Source of the DNA: Novosphingobium sp.
GTDB lineage: Bacteria; Pseudomonadota; Alphaproteobacteria; Sphingomonadales; Sphingomonadaceae
DNA length: 64,000 nucleotides
Assembly: GCF_039595395.1 (NCBI RefSeq)
Contig: NZ_JBCNLP010000001.1
Coordinates: 806,001 to 870,000, forward strand
Direction: 5' to 3'
Shown: piece after piece, positions 60,426 through 64,000 of the stretch
How the letters are laid out: each line of letters begins with the position of its first letter
How positions within the stretch are numbered: position 1 is the stretch's first letter
Notes under the pieces: generated by a model
What the model was told of the DNA's origin: nothing
What the model saw: the letters and a program-made list of their open reading frames with translations, nothing else
Database searches by the model: none
Program-made: the position numbers and the translations under genes

Positions 60426-61790
60426 ATGCCCGCCACGCCGCCCGGACCGTCCACCCCACCGCCGCCGGGCAGCTCTCCTGCCGGGCCAACGTTGACGCCC
60501 GCCCCTTACGTACCGGGCGCCGGTGCCGGCGAGGACAACGGAAGCTGGGCCAAGCGCGCCGGTCGCGGAGAATGGGCCACATGGTGGCGCGAGATCGACC
60601 GCGTGCTGCTGGTGCTGATCTTTGCCCTGATGGGCATTGGCGCACTGGCCGTGGCGGCGGGATCGCCGGCTGCCGTCCATGCCCCGGCCATGGCGCGCAA
60701 GGGCTTTGGCGACCTGCATTTCTTCTATCTGCACATCGGCTTTCAGAGCGTCGGCCTGATCGCCATGCTGGTCTGCTCGCGTCTGAATCGCGAACAGGCG
60801 CGGCGGGTGGGGATCATGCTTGGCGCGGCCATGCTGGTGGCGCTGATGCTGGTGCCGGTGATCGGCGCCAACATCAACGGCGCCAAGCGCTGGCTCAAGC
60901 TGGGCATCACCATCCAGCCCTCCGAGTTCCTGAAACCGGCCTTCGCGATCTGCCTCGCCTGGGTGCTCTCGTGGAAGCTGCGCGACGGCAAGCTGCCGGT
61001 GATGATGATCTGCGTCGGGCTGACGGGCCTGGTGGCGATGCTGCTGATGCTTCAGCCCGATTTCGGATCGACGGTGCTGTTTCTGCTGGTGGGCTTCACC
61101 ATGCTGTTGGTGGCGGGCCTGCCGCTCAGCCCGGCGCGTATCGGTCTGTTCGCCGGGCTTGGCGCGGGCGTGGTGGCGCTGGCCTATATGTTCTACGGCA
61201 ATGCCCGCAACCGTATCGACGACTTCCTGCTCAACCTTTCGGGCGGCGGGGACCAGTACGATCAGGTCCATCTGGCCTTCCGCACGCTGGTGGCGGGCGG
61301 CTGGACCGGCACCGGCCTGTGGCTGGGCACCCAGAAGAAGTCGCTGCCCGAACCGCATACCGACTATATCTTCTCGGTGATCGGCGAGGAGTTTGGCCTG
61401 CTGATGTGCGCCGTGGTGGTGGTGCTCTATTTCGCCATTGTGGCGCGCGTGCTGATCCGTCTGGCGCAGGAGGAAGACCTCTTCACCGTGCTGGCGGGCA
61501 CGGGCCTTGTGGTGCAGATCGGTGGGCAGGCCTTCATCAACATTCTGGTCAATCTGCAGCTTTTCCCGTCGAAAGGCATGACGCTGCCGCTGATTTCCTA
61601 TGGCGGTTCCTCCACCATCGCCCTGTGCATCGGGGTGGGCTTTTTGCTCGCGATCACAAGGCGCAACCCCTATCTGACGCATGATCCGTTCCAGAGTGAG
61701 GGCGCTTTAGGGGGCAGGGGGCTGCCGCTGCATCTTGTCTCGCCCTTTTCCACCGCCTATCCGTCCAAGCCCGACAACCTTAAGAAGTGA
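60426..61790 (+). CDS. ftsW: Septal peptidoglycan glycosyltransferase FtsW
   Basis: SEDS-family polymerase working with FtsI. The product is 454 aa. A Pro/Gly-rich cytosolic N-terminus of about 45 residues precedes about ten helices. Conserved motifs include NINGAKRWLKLGITIQPSEF, MLQPDFGSTVLFLLVGFTML and PEPHTDYIFSVIGEEFGL, and MTLPLISYGGSS near the end. The ATG at 60426 follows murD by 4 nt. Confidence 0.95.
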   Translation: MPATPPGPSTPPPPGSSPAGPTLTPAPYVPGAGAGEDNGSWAKRAGRGEWATWWREIDRVLLVLIFALMGIGALAVAAGSPAAVHAPAMARKGFGDLHFFYLHIGFQSVGLIAMLVCSRLNREQARRVGIMLGAAMLVALMLVPVIGANINGAKRWLKLGITIQPSEFLKPAFAICLAWVLSWKLRDGKLPVMMICVGLTGLVAMLLMLQPDFGSTVLFLLVGFTMLLVAGLPLSPARIGLFAGLGAGVVALAYMFYGNARNRIDDFLLNLSGGGDQYDQVHLAFRTLVAGGWTGTGLWLGTQKKSLPEPHTDYIFSVIGEEFGLLMCAVVVVLYFAIVARVLIRLAQEEDLFTVLAGTGLVVQIGGQAFINILVNLQLFPSKGMTLPLISYGGSSTIALCIGVGFLLAITRRNPYLTHDPFQSEGALGGRGLPLHLVSPFSTAYPSKPDNLKK

Positions 61791-61801
61791 GCCTCGCCGA
61801 C

Positions 61802-62971
61802 ATGACCCAGGTCTCCCGCCATTATGTGCTGGCCGCGGGCGGCACCGGCGGCCATCTGATCCCCGCCTTCGCTCTGGCGGTGGAGCTGGAGCGGCGCGGG
61901 CATCATGTCGCGCTGGTGACCGATGTGCGCGGCGCCGCCATCCCCGGTCGGCCCGAGGGGCTGACGGCGCATGTGCTTCCCGCCGGTCGTCTGCAGGGCA
62001 AGAACCCCATTAACTGGGTGAAGGGGTTGATGGCGATCATGGAAGGGCGGCGCATGGCGCTGCGCCTTTATGAAAGCTTCCAGCCCAGCGCGGTGATCGG
62101 CTTTGGCGGCTATCCGGCGCTTCCGGCGCTGCTGGCGGCCAAAAGCGCGGGCATCCCTAGCCTGATCCATGAGCAGAACGCCGTGCTGGGCCGGGTGAAC
62201 CGCTTCCTCGCCAAGGGCGTCAACGCCATCGCCACCGCCAGTGCCGAAACCGACCGGCTCGACGCTAAATATGCCGAAAAGACCCATGTCATCGGCAATC
62301 CGGTGCGTGAGGAGGTGCTGCGCCTGCGCGACCAGCCTTTCCCGCCCTTCACCGAGGATGGTCTGCTGCGCGTGTTGGTGACCGGCGGCTCGCAGGGGGC
62401 TCGCGTCCTTTCCGAAGTGGTGCCCGATGGGCTGGCCATGCTGCCGCCGTCGCTGCGCACCCGACTGCAGGTGATCCAGCAGTGCCGCGCCGAGGACATC
62501 GACGCCGTGCGCACCCGCTATGCCTCGCATGACATCCCCGCCGAGCTGGCGACCTATTTCGAGGATATGGCCACCCGTCTGGCCGATGCTCACCTGTTTA
62601 TCGGCCGTTCGGGCGCCAGCACCATTGCCGAGCTGACCGCCGTGGGCCGCCCCGCCATCCTCGTGCCCTTGCCCATCGCCACCGACGATCATCAGGCCGC
62701 CAATGCGCGCGAGATGGTGGTGGCGGGCGGCGCGCGCTCGATCCGACAGGAGAAATTTACCGCCGTGGAACTGGCCAAGCAGATTCAGGCCCTGGCCCAG
62801 CGCCCCGAGACGCTGGCCAATGCCGCCCATGCCGCGTGGAATTGCGGCCATCCCAACGCCGCCGCCGATCTGGCCGATCTGGTGGAGAGCTTTGGCGCGG
62901 AGCCTTTGATGGACGTTATCAAGGTGGACAGTGCCGCCCTGCCTGCGGGCGCGAAGGGGCAACTGGCATGA
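61802..62971 (+). CDS. murG: UDP-GlcNAc--undecaprenyl-PP-MurNAc-pentapeptide transferase MurG
   Basis: Makes lipid II. The product is 389 aa. The two GT-B glycine loops are VLAAGGTGGHLIPAFALAVE and LVTGGSQGARVLSEVV, with RSGASTIAELTAVGRPAILV and IATDDHQAANAREM in the C-terminal domain. The ATG at 61802 is used; a GTG at 61787 overlapping the ftsW stop is an alternative. The end overlaps murC by 4 nt. Confidence 0.95.
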   Translation: MTQVSRHYVLAAGGTGGHLIPAFALAVELERRGHHVALVTDVRGAAIPGRPEGLTAHVLPAGRLQGKNPINWVKGLMAIMEGRRMALRLYESFQPSAVIGFGGYPALPALLAAKSAGIPSLIHEQNAVLGRVNRFLAKGVNAIATASAETDRLDAKYAEKTHVIGNPVREEVLRLRDQPFPPFTEDGLLRVLVTGGSQGARVLSEVVPDGLAMLPPSLRTRLQVIQQCRAEDIDAVRTRYASHDIPAELATYFEDMATRLADAHLFIGRSGASTIAELTAVGRPAILVPLPIATDDHQAANAREMVVAGGARSIRQEKFTAVELAKQIQALAQRPETLANAAHAAWNCGHPNAAADLADLVESFGAEPLMDVIKVDSAALPAGAKGQLA

Positions 62972-64000
62972 AGGGCGTTGCAACGGACATCGGCACCATC
63001 CATTTCGTCGGCATCGGCGGGATCGGCATGTCGGGCATTGCCGAGGTGATGGCGAACCTTGGCTACACGGTGCAGGGCAGCGACATTGCCGAGGGCTATG
63101 TGGTGGAAGGCCTGCGCCAGCGCGGCATCAAGGTGATGATCGGCCATGCCGCCGAGAATCTGGGCGATGCCGCCGTGGTCGTCACCTCCACCGCCGTGAA
63201 GCGTGACAATCCTGAGGTCGCCGCCGCTCTGGAGCATCGCGTCCCCGTGGTGCGCCGCGCCGAAATGCTGGCCGAGCTGATGCGGCTGAAGAACACCGTC
63301 GCCGTGGCCGGTACGCATGGCAAGACGACGACCACCAGCATGGTCGCCGCGCTGCTCGATGCTGGCGGGGTGGACCCGACCGTCATCAACGGCGGCATCA
63401 TCAACAGCTACGGCTCCAACGCGCGCCTTGGCGCCAGCGACTGGATGGTGGTGGAAGCCGACGAAAGCGACGGTAGCTTCCTGCGTCTGGACGGCACCAT
63501 CGCGGTGGTGACCAACATCGATCCCGAGCATCTCGACCATTACGGGTCGTTTGACCGGGTGAAGCAGTGCTTCGTCGAATTTATCGAGAACGTGCCCTTC
63601 TATGGCGCGGCGGTGCTCTGCATCGACCATCCCGAAGTGCAGGCGATCATCCCCAAGGTGCGGGATCGCCGGGTCATCACCTATGGTTTCTCGGCGCAGG
63701 CCGATGTGCGCGGCGAGAATGTGACGCCCTATCCCGGCGGCAACCGCTTTACCGCCGTGCTGCGCCAGCGCGATGGCAGCTTCCGCCGCATCGAGGGTAT
63801 CGAGCTGCCGATGCCGGGCCGCCACAATGTCCAGAATGCGCTGGCCGCTGTGGCCGTCGCGGTGGAGATGGGCGTCGCCGATGAGCTGATCCGGGGCGGT
63901 TTCGCCAAATTCGGGGGCGTGAAGCGTCGCTTTACCAAGGTGGGCGAGGTGGATGGCGCCACCATCATCGACGATTACGGCCACCACCCTGTCGAGATCC
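62968..64000 (+). CDS. murC: UDP-MurNAc--L-alanine ligase MurC, truncated by window end
   Basis: First Mur ligase, adding L-Ala to UDP-MurNAc. 344 residues are visible and the frame is open at the window edge. It starts with the nucleotide fold IHFVGIGGIGMSGIAEVMAN, then the ATP loop VAVAGTHGKTTTTSMVAAL, VVEADESDGSFLRL and NIDPEHLDHYGSFD, and the last codons DDYGHHPVEI begin the C-terminal domain. The ATG overlaps the murG stop (ATGA). Confidence 0.95.
   Translation, partial: MKGVATDIGTIHFVGIGGIGMSGIAEVMANLGYTVQGSDIAEGYVVEGLRQRGIKVMIGHAAENLGDAAVVVTSTAVKRDNPEVAAALEHRVPVVRRAEMLAELMRLKNTVAVAGTHGKTTTTSMVAALLDAGGVDPTVINGGIINSYGSNARLGASDWMVVEADESDGSFLRLDGTIAVVTNIDPEHLDHYGSFDRVKQCFVEFIENVPFYGAAVLCIDHPEVQAIIPKVRDRRVITYGFSAQADVRGENVTPYPGGNRFTAVLRQRDGSFRRIEGIELPMPGRHNVQNALAAVAVAVEMGVADELIRGGFAKFGGVKRRFTKVGEVDGATIIDDYGHHPVEI

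Overview
The window is about 64 kb of GC-rich, densely coding chromosome from an alphaproteobacterium. It most resembles a sphingomonad such as Novosphingobium. The grounds are the codon and GC character, the gene order argS / SPOR protein / nagZ / scpA / scpB / tatABC, the cpa-type Tad locus, Bpt (aspartate/glutamate leucyltransferase), the ispH-thrB-rnhA run, and a dcw cluster that starts with mraZ. No rRNA, tRNA, CRISPR array, transposase, integrase or complete prophage was seen.

Layout. 1-4.1 kb: 3-prime part of clpB, an SDR dehydrogenase with a TetR regulator, and methylthioadenosine phosphorylase. 4.1-4.9 kb: a repeat element split by a small membrane-protein gene. 4.9-12.4 kb, minus strand: a Tad/Cpa pilus operon cpaA-B-C-D-E-tadB-tadC that lacks the motor ATPase gene cpaF and any Flp pilin. 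12.5-18.2 kb: an alpha/beta hydrolase, an FAD oxidoreductase, rnhA-thrB-ispH (minus) and a lipoprotein. 18.4-25.5 kb, plus strand: argS, SPOR protein, nagZ, scpAB, tatABC. 25.7-31.2 kb: amidohydrolase and hydroxyisobutyrate-dehydrogenase-like pair, threonine deaminase, bpt. 31.2-37.9 kb: tamA-tamB. 38-42.8 kb, minus strand: endolysin, a 52-residue membrane protein, glnA, glnB, argC, an SH3-only protein. 43-50.5 kb: M17 leucyl aminopeptidase, a DUF3298-like secreted protein, map, ccmA-ccmB, a 3-methyladenine glycosylase, a 2Fe-2S ferredoxin, cysteine synthase, a small membrane protein. 51-64 kb, plus strand: the division and cell-wall cluster mraZ-rsmH-ftsL-ftsI-murE-murF-mraY-murD-ftsW-murG-murC, mostly with 4-base start/stop overlaps; murC runs off the window.

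The strongest unexplained signal is a family of about 240-bp intergenic elements, nine copies between 1.4 and 47.9 kb. Each has a hairpin at each end inside a longer terminal inverted repeat, plus a central inverted repeat built on GGCGCCGCAGGC/GCCTGCGGCGC. All eight canonical copies lie in the same orientation on the + strand whatever the strand of the neighbouring genes, and at least one end lies within about 20 bases of a stop codon. One copy is split by a 508-bp insert with a membrane-protein gene whose C-terminus and stop codon come from the element. A second palindrome family (two copies, 41.4 and 42.9 kb) and a tandem palindrome pair (16.3 kb) add to an unusually repeat-rich set of gene borders.

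Functionally the window is mostly core: envelope and peptidoglycan synthesis, division, chromosome condensation (ScpAB), Tat export, outer-membrane assembly (TamAB), nitrogen control (GlnB/GlnA) and amino-acid metabolism. The accessory interest lies in the repeats, the incomplete Tad locus and a few small genes.
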